64,000 bases of DNA from Tritrichomonas musculus (Eukaryota; Parabasalia; Tritrichomonadida; Tritrichomonadidae): the NCBI GenBank assembly GCA_039105265.1, contig JAPFFF010000068.1, positions 248,001 through 312,000 on the forward strand, read 5' to 3'. The position numbers and the translations under genes were made by a program. Below the pieces are notes generated by a model. That model ran no database searches and was not told the DNA's origin. It was given only the letters and a program-made list of their open reading frames with translations. Of this stretch, positions 8,840-19,305 are shown piece by piece; the first letter of the stretch is position 1, and each line of letters starts with the position of its first letter.

Positions 8840-10322
8840 GGGACAATTTAATTTTTAAAACTTTTTTCACATCACAAGTGAGTTTTTTAAAAAAAAAAAT
8901 TTTGAAGGTGAGTTTTTTTTAAAAAAAAAAATTCCAAGGTGAGTTTTTTTCAAAGTTCATATCACAAAAGTAAGAAAAAAATGTGAAGTGCCGCAGCATT
9001 TAAGCAAGAAAAATCCCAAAGAAACATATATTTATCAGCAATTGATAAAGTTTATATTAGTATAATTTTCACTGTTAAATACCATTTTTAGGAAACATAT
9101 TAAATTAAATTATTTTTAGCATCAATAGGGGGAAAAAAATAGCATACTGGCATTGTAGAGCACCAAATTTTATGCAAGGCTTCATAATATCATAAGCAAA
9201 AACGCAATTTTAGAAATCAATGCTTTTTTCATGATATTCAGATTAATCACCAATATGCTTAAATAAAAAATCTCTACCATCTCACATAATATTCTCCATC
9301 ATTTTTTACGTATATTTACGTTTTTATATTTTGAATAAAGCAATTTATTAATATGCAAATTCTCATGAATGTTATAAAACTTATGTAAAAAAAACAAAGA
9401 TACAAGTGCATTAGATTATTCTACATAAATTAGTGTTTTAAATTATATTAGTAATATTGTTTTTTTCTCTTTTAGTGAAAGAAAAATCAAGGTTTGTATA
9501 AAATTGTAAACTAATTGTAAACGGCTGTTAAGCATTTACTTGATTTTACGCATAATTATTAATTTTTTTTTGAAATATATTTATATTTTAAGATTTTTAT
9601 AAGATTTTCTTCTTTTTGGTTGCTCTGAATTTGTAAATATTAATTACAGATTAAATGATAATTTTAATAAGTATTATTTTTTTCTTTTTTCCCCTTGCCA
9701 TTTAATATTATATATCATCATTTTTCTCATCTATTATTTCTCATTCTCACCTATCTCATCTATTATTTCTTATTCTCACCTATCTCATTTATTATTTCTT
9801 ATTCTCACCTATCTCATCTATTATTTCTTATTCTCACCAATATTCCATAAATGAATTATCTACGGTAAAACCACTCCGACTCTATTTTTAGCTAGCTCTC
9901 AATTTTTCAACAAACTTTTTACCATTAAATTTTTAAAATTTTGATATTTTTTAAATACCATTAAGTCATGCTTGGTATGAATTCTTAAATAAGCTGATTT
10001 CTATTTAACTTGAAAAAGCAGATAAAAAATATCATATTTGGCAACCTTCAAATTTTATGTGTTTAAACGAATGAATATATCAATTTAATCTTCAATAGCA
10101 TAATTTTCATTTAGAAATTTCTATTTAAAAATCTTAATTTTTGAAAAAAATCATTTTTCATTTTTAAAAACGAGGCTATTGAGACGCTTGATTTTAATTA
10201 TATTTTAATATTAGAAATATCAAATATAAATATACACATAATATATATCTGAATAAAGTACAGGATATCTGTAAAATATTGTTTAACTTAATATATGAAG
10301 ATAAAAATTAAATTTTTCAAGA
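8840..10322 (+). repeat. MULE left terminal inverted repeat (1483 bp)
   Basis: Reverse complement of 19306-20786; similarity stops after TTTTTCAAGA on both sides. AT-rich and non-coding, with long A and T runs near the tip and a short minisatellite in the middle. No open frame worth calling. Confidence 0.95.
9721..9840 (+). repeat. Minisatellite inside the MULE TIR, ~29-bp unit, 4 copies
   Basis: Units follow the pattern CTCATCTATTATTTCT then TATTCTCACCTAT. The same array is present, inverted, in the right TIR at about 19785-19905 with the same copy number. That again argues for young or homogenised ends. Confidence 0.85.
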
Positions 10323-11334
10323 TGCCTTTGAAAACGATTAAAAATGATTCAAAAAAATGAAGAGAAAAACTTTTTCAATATTATTTTTTTTATAAAAAAA
10401 TGGAAATTTTAACAATTTTATAAGCAATTAGAGAAATAACAACTTATTAATTTAATTTCCTATTACGTCTAAAATATGAAATTCTTGTTCTTGTTGAATT
10501 TGGTGTTCGATGATTAAATATCATCAATTATTGAGTAATATGATCATTTGTAAACCTGTAACAATTAAATAATAAACAATATTCTCCAGATGACCATTTA
10601 TATTGCTTTTTTTATTATTTGAGTATTTCTTTCATTTTATTTTTAAAAAGTTATAAATTTGTATAGAAAAAGTTGATTTACTGAGAAGTATATGGTAAGG
10701 GGTTTTTCAGCAAAAATGCTTCCACACCACCTTACAGAGCCGTTGATGGCTTCGTGAAAGGCTTCTCACGAGTACTTAACAATTCGATATCGTTGTAAAA
10801 ATACGTTTATTTTTAGTGCGACACCTCATTTTTCCAGGTTTTTATCTAAAAAATATATGTTTTTATCACGAATTATGACCAAAAGGTGATAAAAAAGCAG
10901 AGAAATGCAAAAGCCGAATTTTTATATACAAAAAAAGACAAATTAATTTCTATTTTGGAAATTTAATTGCGGGTAGTTAATAAATTGTCCTGAAAACCGC
11001 TCTAAACGACCACTTTTCATGACAATTCTTTTATTACTTTTCTGATTTTGAATGTAAACCAAAAGACAATCTGATGCCAAAAGATGTTAAACGAATTTTC
11101 AGTGATTGCGACCATAAGTGAATCTGAAAAAAATAATTTATCGCTTTTATCTAAACGATAATGGAGGAGCTGTTTTAGAAAATTATTCAAAAAATTCCTG
11201 ATGACAAAGAAACAAGAGATGTCATTGTAATAACTGATAACTTATTGAAAAGAATAAAAAATATGAATAAAATTATTCTCGAACGAATGAGAACTAAAAA
11301 ATAAAATTCAAAGAAGACAATCAAAATAAATAGT
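10323..11334. other. AT-rich non-coding spacer inside the MULE
   Basis: About 1 kb with no supported gene. There is a slightly GC-richer patch at 10695-10780. Short open stretches on the plus strand around 11160-11300 have no recognisable similarity. Part may be decayed flank of the mariner copy that follows. Confidence 0.6.
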
Positions 11335-12033
11335 TTATTTTAATATTGAAACCAATTTATTAGCAAACAATGACTGTTTTAAGTTATTATTTATGAAATA
11401 ATCTGATGTTAGAGATTGTCTGTTAGGGACCAAATCAAGAATGGCTAGACCATTTATACCAATAAAAATGACAATCATTATTTTCTTCTCAAAATTACTT
11501 GGTCTTGTTCTCTCATCTAAATCATCTGAACTAACAGCCCATTTCCTTTTATGATCGAAATAATATTTGCACTATGTATCATCACCTGTGCATATGTATT
11601 TAGATTTATCATGCTTCAAATAATTGAGCTCCTGGATCATTATCTTTGACATTTCGAGCCTCAACTAATTCTGTGCATTATTTAATTGATGTGGAATACA
11701 AGTTAATAAATAATTTTTATATCCTAATTCAGTCAACCTGTGGAATACTGTAGCTCCTCTTGATCCTACCATGAATGCAATCTCTCTGCAAGAAGCATAA
11801 GGATCAATTCTTATTCATGCGATAATTTCATCATCAATATATGTATATCGAGGTCGTACTGAACGAGTGGCATCAAAAAGATATGTACGCCCTCTATTGA
11901 ACTCACCTATCAGATAATAAACCTGAGTTCTACTAAGACTCTAGTCCCCAAACCAATTCTATAATTGGTCTATGATTTCATTGACTTGATATCCCAGGAG
12001 TTTCAAATGTTTGATGCAATACATTTGCTCCAT
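11335..12033 (-). pseudogene. Mariner-type transposase relic
   Basis: Reading leftward from ATG at 12033 gives a recognisable mariner transposase. It has an N-terminal helix-turn-helix region (MEQMYCIKHLKLLGYQVNEI), then a TGDDT-x-CKYYFDHKRKWA block equivalent to the mariner signature around the first catalytic Asp. At least five in-frame stops interrupt it (four TAG, one TGA), and it ends early at about 11337, so it is dead. T. vaginalis carries a mariner family (Tvmar1), the likely source; no terminal inverted repeats were identified. Several stops fall where Trp is expected. Confidence 0.75.
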
Positions 12034-12487
12034 TTTTTTAAAAGTAAAAGTCCAAAAAAGGGCATTTATATATTGATAATAACTTTTTATTTGGATGTTG
12101 TTGGTTGATAAAAATATAAAAGTATATTAATTATAATATAAAGTTTTTTATTGCATATTTGTTCTGTTTTGAAAGTAGTATAGTATAGGCTCCGCTATCG
12201 CCAAGCCTATACTTAAGCCCATTTTACAGCCAATTGGAGCCTTTGGAAGCCCCCATAGCCTTCAAAAAGCTCCAACCACCTCGATAATTCAAAAAGTTCG
12301 CAACAAAAAAATTCGAAACTCATACTTTTATCGTCTCGTTGTAAAAATTATTTTGACACAAAAAAATGTATTTCTTGAAGATTCCGTCAAGATAATCCCT
12401 TCGAATCAAGAAGTTGTTTTATAATGATTGAAATGTACCCGACGCTCAATCCAGCTGAAGAACAAACACCAATCCCTATAGAATTTT
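12034..12487. other. Non-coding spacer with two strong inverted repeats
   Basis: Contains a 10-bp perfect stem at 12182-12191 and 12204-12213 (AGTATAGGCT, loop 12 nt), and a second stem at 12234-12240 and 12269-12275 (TTGGAGC). Both are GC-richer than their surroundings. No gene found. A short frame with YPTLNPAEE near 12430 is too weak to call a transposase end. Confidence 0.6.
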
Positions 12488-13210
12488 TTACTCATTCCAT
12501 TTTAATTGCTTAATGTAAATCTGTCCTTCTGGATATTGATCTAAATTCATTCTTACATTAAAGTCATATTTATAATCTGTAGCTTGATATTGAACAACTT
12601 TTACTTTCTTTGATCCATATATTTCATCGAGTAAAGCAATCTTTGATCCGTGGAGAATTCTCACAAAATGTTTTTCACCACTTGTCTCTTTAAATATTAT
12701 TAACAATTCATATGCATCAGAATCGAACTCGGTACTAATAGTCAAAATATTTTTGTGTGAATCATAATTGATTCCTGTTAAATCATCAATCCATTGAATA
12801 TCACAATCAACAAAGCCAGAATAAAATATTTTCCATTCATTTTCTTCATCTTTATGATTCTTGAATGAAACAAAGAAGTCCATAAATAATCCAAGAATAT
12901 CATCCACAGGATATTTGTCATTTGATCTAACAACTTTGAAATATTTAATATCAGAATAACCATTTATGTCTTCTAAATAATCATCAACAGACGAACCAAT
13001 ATGTCTAAATGGTTCAAATGTACAAGAAACTTTTAAAACTTTAGTTTGATATTTTTCATCATAGACTGTTTCAATGGTTAAATCTTTCACGATTCTATAT
13101 TTAAATTCTCCCTCTTTCGAAAATGTGATGAATGTTCCAGAGTTTAATGATATGTTCAATAACAAAACAATACACCATTCACCATCACCAGACTCATATT
13201 GTAAAATCAT
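12488..13210 (-). CDS. Polinton-associated protein inside the MULE (240 aa), function unknown
   Basis: Starts four bases inside the end of the preceding fibre-like ORF (ATGA-type overlap), so the two behave as a pair. It is beta-rich and acidic, rich in aromatic residues, and has no membrane segment or catalytic motif. By position and composition it could be a receptor-binding head or a continuation module of the fibre-like protein. There is no match I can name. It lies in the MULE interior, well away from the X1 gene set, so it was carried in by the MULE or acquired before it moved. Confidence 0.5.
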   Translation of the reverse strand: MILQYESGDGEWCIVLLLNISLNSGTFITFSKEGEFKYRIVKDLTIETVYDEKYQTKVLKVSCTFEPFRHIGSSVDDYLEDINGYSDIKYFKVVRSNDKYPVDDILGLFMDFFVSFKNHKDEENEWKIFYSGFVDCDIQWIDDLTGINYDSHKNILTISTEFDSDAYELLIIFKETSGEKHFVRILHGSKIALLDEIYGSKKVKVVQYQATDYKYDFNVRMNLDQYPEGQIYIKQLKWNE

Positions 13211-15075
13211 ATATTTGTCATCATAATTTCTTGGAATAAATTAAATCTGATTTCAAATTCTCCATTAACATAATAGAAATAACCAATATATGTTTTTGGA
13301 TTATCAGTAATATTCTTATATCTATCATTTTTGATGAATTCAACCATTGCATTCTCTAATGTTTTCTCTAAATCGATTCGATTATCTGTTTTCAATGCTA
13401 TTTCATCTTGTTTATTTATTTTTTCCGCTAGTGTTAATTTGGTATCTAAATATCCTGTTTCGCTTTCGATAAAAAAGCGCCAATCATCAGTCTCATTTTC
13501 ATAATAATTTACGTAATAATTTTTTCCGTCAATTTCTATATTGACATATATCTCGGTATTCTCAGGGACATCTTCATCATAATCAAACATTATATCAAAA
13601 TTCTTGACCACGCCAGCCTCATCAGTAATCGTTCCAACAAGATGAGTTCCCCTAGTCATTTTTATTTTGGCTTCCCACCTTCCTTCACTATCTAAGACAT
13701 TTTCAAAAGGCACATCGACAGCATCTTTATATATCAAATCATTTTTGCTTCTATATTTAGCATCCACTTCTTCTTTAGTATACAAATTATCCATATTTAC
13801 CATACTATTTTTTATTTCATCTAAGGCAGCATTTACTTCATCAACAGTCGGAAAATCATCTAATGTAGATGTCATTGCCGCATCATTATAATGTGAATTA
13901 GCAGCTAGGGCATCAATATTTTTATGTAATGCATCTATATCACAAGTATATGCTAAATCATTTGTTGTAAATGTCATATTTCTCATGCATGAATTTCCTT
14001 GAACAATAACCCCTGAAATCTTGGATGTATGAGTATTTTGTATGGTAATAGTATTGTCATTCTTTTCATAACTATTTAACCATGCGGCCCTAAATTCTTC
14101 ACTTCTGGCCAGAGGTTTTATGACAACATTCCCTAATGTTATATTTTCTGTGACCCCTTTATATTCTGTTATATCCCCATTTTCAAACTTGAAATAGCAA
14201 TTCTTTTGAGCATTAGCAAAATATATTTTAAACACTATCATGCCTTCACTTATGGTATCTTCAGCAGTTAAAGTAATTGTTGAGCCATCTGTTTCTGCAA
14301 CAACATCAATAGTATCTTCTCTAGTCAATTCATTTTTTGATACGACATTATTTATTATGTTTGATATTTCTTTATTATTTGAATTTGCAAAATCATTTAT
14401 TGAATCAATCTTGTTATGCAAAGCATTTATATCACAAGTATATGCTAAATCATTTATTGTAAATTCCATATGTCTCGAACATGTATTTTCTTTAATTTGT
14501 ATTCCACTAACCCTAAGATTATGAGGATTTGATATGATAAATGATTTATTATTCATGACGCAGCTAGGGAAATCATCTGTTCCTTGGTAATCAGTAATTC
14601 CGCCAGTAATATTGATAGTTATATGATTTTCTTCATAATCAACATCATTATATTCACTAACTTTTTGGACCAAAAATCTTGCTTTAATTGTGCCGTCTGT
14701 TATCTGGTCTTCAGCCTCGAGATGAACTTCTCCATTAACAAATTTACCAACAACATCAATTATATCATCTCTAACTAATTCATTCTTTGAAATATATTCA
14801 TTATTTATTTCATTAATTCTTGTAGTTATTGCTTTAAATGTTGGTTTTAAAGAACTCCTAAATCTATTACAAATATCCATCGCACCATTAATTGTTATGA
14901 CTAATTTATCTGGATCGTCAAATTCACTACTAAATTCGATGGCTGGTAGAGAACTAGTTTCTTTATTGCACCAATCAAGAATTGGAGATAAATCTGTTGT
15001 TTTTTGAACTGTTCTCATATATGGATCCATCGGAATATCAGGTAATTCTGAACCATCGCGTATAATATCCAACAT
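13207..15075 (-). CDS. Polinton-type fibre-like protein captured inside the MULE (622 aa)
   Basis: Resembles the 1053-residue fibre-like protein of Polinton Y over about 90 residues: RGTHLVGTITDEAG against EGTHLVGYKLDNSG, then an FDI strand, a KLTLAE/TITLAE motif and ALKTD/ALKSD. It has two internal repeats: SKNEL plus a beta domain plus a NDLAYTCDI-ALH motif occurs twice (about residues 95-240 and 250-400). A YTKEEVDAKY motif, common in trimeric phage-type tail fibres, is also present. A 622-codon open frame suggests it was functional until recently. How a Polinton-type gene came to lie inside a MULE is the open question; capture or an earlier insertion are both possible. Confidence 0.7.
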   Translation of the reverse strand: MLDIIRDGSELPDIPMDPYMRTVQKTTDLSPILDWCNKETSSLPAIEFSSEFDDPDKLVITINGAMDICNRFRSSLKPTFKAITTRINEINNEYISKNELVRDDIIDVVGKFVNGEVHLEAEDQITDGTIKARFLVQKVSEYNDVDYEENHITINITGGITDYQGTDDFPSCVMNNKSFIISNPHNLRVSGIQIKENTCSRHMEFTINDLAYTCDINALHNKIDSINDFANSNNKEISNIINNVVSKNELTREDTIDVVAETDGSTITLTAEDTISEGMIVFKIYFANAQKNCYFKFENGDITEYKGVTENITLGNVVIKPLARSEEFRAAWLNSYEKNDNTITIQNTHTSKISGVIVQGNSCMRNMTFTTNDLAYTCDIDALHKNIDALAANSHYNDAAMTSTLDDFPTVDEVNAALDEIKNSMVNMDNLYTKEEVDAKYRSKNDLIYKDAVDVPFENVLDSEGRWEAKIKMTRGTHLVGTITDEAGVVKNFDIMFDYDEDVPENTEIYVNIEIDGKNYYVNYYENETDDWRFFIESETGYLDTKLTLAEKINKQDEIALKTDNRIDLEKTLENAMVEFIKNDRYKNITDNPKTYIGYFYYVNGEFEIRFNLFQEIMMTNI

Positions 15076-15255
15076 ACTAGAGTTTTTTGAGGGTATATTA
15101 TATATATTTAATCATTATTTTTAAATCTGATAGTATATTCATTTTTGCAATCTAAATTAACGAAATAAAAGCATGATAAATAAAATGAGTCCTTCTAATA
15201 AGATTCTCATTATTATATATTAATTTTGTATTATATTAGGAGTTTTAAATAAAAG

Positions 15256-15287
<32 letters not shown>

Positions 15288-15324
15288 TAAAATGTATAAA
15301 TATTTAAATGCTATTATTTATTAA

Positions 15325-17514
15325 TTACTTAGGAGGAACATCACCTGGCGTGGGAATTCTTTTTTGCCTTCTCTTTAAAGATTTGATAATGACAGGAACA
15401 TCTTTATTTGTCGATATTATTTGATCGAAATCAGGATAAATGAGATTATTCTGAAAAACGTTTTTATATTTGGCTGGGAAAAAACGAGGATGAATCCATG
15501 AACACCAATCAAAATTATATTTACATGCCACAGCTAACATGTGAACGCATGGCATCCCGCAATCAAAAAAAAATTTACAACTACAAGAAGGAATCTCATT
15601 ATTATTAATAAACACGGTGCATTTTGAATCCAAGCATCCATCTTTAGTCACTTCATATTTTCCCCAATTAAGTGGAGTTTTGGTTACAGTAAGATTATGA
15701 GCTATTGTTAAAGCATATGTCAGCCAATCACTTGCTGATCTAGTTAAATAAGTATTCTGTGAACATATTTCTTTAATTTGAAAAAAACCGAATTCATAAA
15801 TTTGTAAGAAAACATCCAACGGTTCCTTATCTTTTAATTTGAGTCTTGCAATGAATGCATTTAGTGATTCAACGCACGCAGTAGAAATATTTTGATCTCT
15901 TGGAGAATTGCATTCAAATCTCGTTATTTTGGACCATTTATTATTTTCGTCTAATTTTTCCTTTAATTTTGGATATTTTGTGTTGATTTTATGCTTTACT
16001 TTTGCATAATCATGTGAATTTTCAGAACTAACTAATACTTTAAAAATTGCTTTATTTTTTTTAATATGCTTTTCTAAATGCCAATTGCATAATTGACTAA
16101 TAATTCCAACTTTTTCAATGCTTTTTATTAGCTTTAAAGATTCATCGGTTTGACATGATTTAATCTTATAAAGCTCGTTCTGAAGCATACTAAGGAACTT
16201 ATCGGTCGATTCAGAACTTTCAGAAGGCGCCCATGCTGCCCCAATTGGTAGTATGGTTCTGTCACCTGTCAAACCAATCATAGTGTATAAATTTCCCCCC
16301 GAAACTCCTGTTTGGAAGCGTGTATCCATTTGAACAACTCCGAAGAACAACGAAGAACGAAGGAAAGTTACCGAATAATCTGGAACAAATCCCACGAAAT
16401 TGATTTTTTCACCGTCATTTTTAGTGATTAATCCATAACCACCATTTGCTTTGATAATCTCAATGAAACTGGCAAGTTTCCTCCATGATTTTATTCTTTT
16501 ATTCTTGCTTAATTTAAACACTCGATTGTATGCATTACGTATTCTTTGAGTATTAATACCTTTTTCAGGAATATTTAGTTTTTTACAAACAGCATTTTGG
16601 TATGACATGGTCAATTGTTCGACCTTTCCAACTTTAAAAACGGCTTCTTCTAGTTCTTTTTTAGAAATTGTTTTATGACGAAGACATGTATGGGAGGTAT
16701 GATCTAATATATAATAACCATCTTTGTTTTTATTACATATGATTTGGTAATTGCAACTTTTTGCACTGCATTTGAAAATCAAAACATCTTTTTTATTTGT
16801 TTCAACTTGAACTATTCTATAACCTTTATTTGCTTTGCTAATAAATGCTTGAGCTTGAATAGGATCGGTAAAAGGTGCATGAAGTTCAATATCGTCTATA
16901 GTTATTTCATTTTCATCGTCTTCTTCATCATCTTTTTCATTGCCTTCTTCGTCATCTTCGTCATCTTCTTCATTGCCATCTTCGTCATCTTCTTCGTCGT
17001 CTTCTTCGTCGCCTTCTTCATTCCCTTCTTCATTCCCTTCTTCGTTATCTTTCTCACTGCCTTCTTCAAAATCATCAACATTAATAATACTACCTACTTG
17101 ATCATTAAGATCTTGTTCTCCTTCAATATTAATTCCTTCATTGCAATCTTCAGTTTGTTTCAGTCCATTAAAGAAAAGTTGATCAGGTTTGATGTCTTTC
17201 CAATTAATATCATTTTTTTTAATAGATTCATAATATGAAATTATTTCTTTGTTGTTAGGCAAAGGCAATGTAATATAGAAAGAATTTTTATGCGGAAGAG
17301 ACCTGAAGTGCGGGTTTTCCAAATTCCTAATCTTTGATTCGCTATCAATTACTTTTTTTTTTCTGTCTTTACTATTATTGACATCTTTATTATCCTTTGG
17401 CGGCCTCCCACGTTTTCTTTTATGTGATGCTTTATAATCTAATAAAAGGTTTTTAATTTCATTATTTCCTTTTTCAGATGCAAGATCTATTACTGTCTTT
17501 TTATAAAAATACAA
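15325..17514 (-). CDS. MULE transposase with ankyrin-derived N-terminus
   Basis: 729 residues. 1-30: end of an ankyrin repeat (DLASEKGNNEIKNLL). 33-40: AT-hook (KRGRPPK). 143-203: Asp/Glu-rich simple repeat. 212-280: zinc-finger-like DNA-binding domain (C249, C254, H272-H275-C277-H280 region). Catalytic core: D397 (QMDTRF), likely D457 (TDESL), the MULE CxxH motif C476-H479 and E549 (ACVESLNA). SWIM zinc finger: C644-x-C646-x9-C656-x-H658. All expected parts are present, so it may be active. It reads in the same direction as the ankyrin pseudogene, whose last repeat runs directly into it. The start codon is uncertain because the first residues belong to the ankyrin portion. Confidence 0.93.
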   Translation of the reverse strand: MYFYKKTVIDLASEKGNNEIKNLLLDYKASHKRKRGRPPKDNKDVNNSKDRKKKVIDSESKIRNLENPHFRSLPHKNSFYITLPLPNNKEIISYYESIKKNDINWKDIKPDQLFFNGLKQTEDCNEGINIEGEQDLNDQVGSIINVDDFEEGSEKDNEEGNEEGNEEGDEEDDEEDDEDGNEEDDEDDEEGNEKDDEEDDENEITIDDIELHAPFTDPIQAQAFISKANKGYRIVQVETNKKDVLIFKCSAKSCNYQIICNKNKDGYYILDHTSHTCLRHKTISKKELEEAVFKVGKVEQLTMSYQNAVCKKLNIPEKGINTQRIRNAYNRVFKLSKNKRIKSWRKLASFIEIIKANGGYGLITKNDGEKINFVGFVPDYSVTFLRSSLFFGVVQMDTRFQTGVSGGNLYTMIGLTGDRTILPIGAAWAPSESSESTDKFLSMLQNELYKIKSCQTDESLKLIKSIEKVGIISQLCNWHLEKHIKKNKAIFKVLVSSENSHDYAKVKHKINTKYPKLKEKLDENNKWSKITRFECNSPRDQNISTACVESLNAFIARLKLKDKEPLDVFLQIYEFGFFQIKEICSQNTYLTRSASDWLTYALTIAHNLTVTKTPLNWGKYEVTKDGCLDSKCTVFINNNEIPSCSCKFFFDCGMPCVHMLAVACKYNFDWCSWIHPRFFPAKYKNVFQNNLIYPDFDQIISTNKDVPVIIKSLKRRQKRIPTPGDVPPK

Positions 17515-17520
17515 AGTTGA

Positions 17521-19222
17521 ATTTTATTGAAATCTTTAAATTTTTAAATACCTTTTAAGAAATAATGAATATTAATGTCAATTTTTTCATGTGATAATAA
17601 AATTTTGACTATTTCAAGTTCTTCTTTTTCGATTGCCAAACAAAGTGCAGTTTTATCAAATCGTGATATAATTTTATTCCAAAATTGAATATCGAATGAC
17701 ATTGAAGAATTTGACTTTAAATTTCATTGAAGGATGTAATTATGAATTAAATTGAATAGTTTGTTTTGTAATTACGTTAAAAGTTTTGATGTTCTATTCT
17801 ATATATAACATTTAATTAAAATATTATAAATATTAGGATCAATTTTATCATTTGATATCAAGAGTTTGACTATTTCAATATTTCCTTTTTCAACCGCCAA
17901 ATATAATGCGCTGATATAATTTTAAATAGGAACTTCATTAAAATACTTTTTTGAATTTTATCAAATCATTTATATTCGAACGCCTTCGAAAAGCTTGATT
18001 TGAAATATTATTAAAATATTTTTGTTTGTAATGACATTAATTTTTTGGGTAAAGAAATTGTACTCTTTATAAAATTGATCAAAATTATTTTATTTATGTC
18101 AATACTTTTGTTTTTTAAAAGAAATTCAACGAGATAATAGTAATCATATTTACATAAAGTTAAAAAATTAGATTCATTAATGATATCTCTTTCAATAAAA
18201 GCAAAATTATAATATTTTAAAAGTTGCATGTGAATATTTTTTAAAACATTATCTGTAAATATGTAATTGTTAGCAATGTAATGTGCCAATTCATTGTGAT
18301 GACATTTAATGGATTCAATAAAACAAAATTTGTAATCTTTTCCTTTTGGTTCAATTTTGTTTTCTTAAAGATTTCGAACTATTTCATCATTTTGCACATG
18401 AATTGCATAATCCCATATTGAAGAGTTCAATTCAGCTTCATCATTTTGCAAATATTCAAAAATTTTTATTGATCCAAAAAATGCTGCATAGTTTATTAAT
18501 GAAATACCAGAACTAATACCATTTGAATTAATTTTTTTTTGTATCAAAAAAGAATTTGTTTCATAAATCGATGGTTCTATTATTGAATTCACCGAGATTC
18601 TATTCTGTATAATGTACTCTATAAATTCATTAACTAAATCATCTCTAATAAGTTTGCAAACTAAAGCATCATTTTCACCAATTATTCGATTCTCGTAAAA
18701 ATTTTCTGGCAATTCATTTTTCAATTCTTGAATCCATTTACTTCCTATAAATCTGGAAGGCGATTTTTCATTGATGAAATCTCGAATTTCTGGTAAGAAA
18801 TATTGCAAATAATCAGCTTTTATATATTTATTTGAATCAAATTCTTTTGTGATTGTGTGAATTATATTTTCATCAATCGTCATTATTTTTTCTTCGATTA
18901 GAAATAAGACAATCCTTTTATTGCTTTTAAAAATATTGAAAATTTCATAATTTGAAAAATTTTTTATTAAATCATTTTTAAAAAGTAGTAAAATTTGTTC
19001 AATTTTGTAGTAAAAATTTCGTAAATGTGAATGATTATTTGCTATTTTAATTATTAAGCGCATAAATAACTTCAATTTTTGATAATCTTCATGAATATTT
19101 TGATTATCACAAAAATCAATAATATTTTGGAGTTTTTCTTCTATTTCAATTTCCTCTTCTAAAAATGATAAAATATTGTTTTGATTTGTTTTCATTTTGT
19201 CCAAATAATCTTTAATACTCAT
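17521..19222 (-). pseudogene. Broken ankyrin-repeat (DUF3447-type) gene, host-derived
   Basis: The start at 19222 (MSIKDYLDKM) and the following ~285 residues are typical of the large T. vaginalis ankyrin family (NxFLIQKK..., LINYAAFFGSIKIFEYL..., SSIWDYAIH). A TAA at 18365-18367 interrupts the frame, which then continues in phase (ENKIEPKGKDYKFCFIESIKCHHNELAHYI...) to 18011. Further repeats survive in other frames at about 17820-17925 (ALYLAVEKGNIEIVKLLISNDKID) and 17590-17700 (TALCLAIEKEELEIVKILLSHEKID). The final repeat is in the N-terminus of the transposase. Hence one in-frame stop and at least two frame disruptions. Likely a host gene captured by the MULE. Confidence 0.85.
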
Positions 19223-19305
19223 TCTTTGTTTTGAAATATTTTTTATGTTCAATTATTTGACCATTTTGAGAAAATTCAGAGGAATAAAACGGTAGAAAAG
19301 TGAGT

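Noticed and set aside
12420-12487. Possible end of a Tc1-like transposase (YPTLNPAEE)
   Set aside because: Only nine residues fit; no catalytic block upstream in any frame.
16744-17238. Phe/Ile/Val-rich plus-strand frame of 164 codons
   Set aside because: Antisense of the acidic repeat in the MULE transposase; looks membrane-like only because GAA/GAT reversed reads TTC/ATC.
17521-17700. Spliceosomal intron joining ankyrin part and transposase
   Set aside because: The stretch has a GT-like start but lacks the T. vaginalis branch/3' motif (ACTAACACACAG-like), so a frame disruption is simpler.
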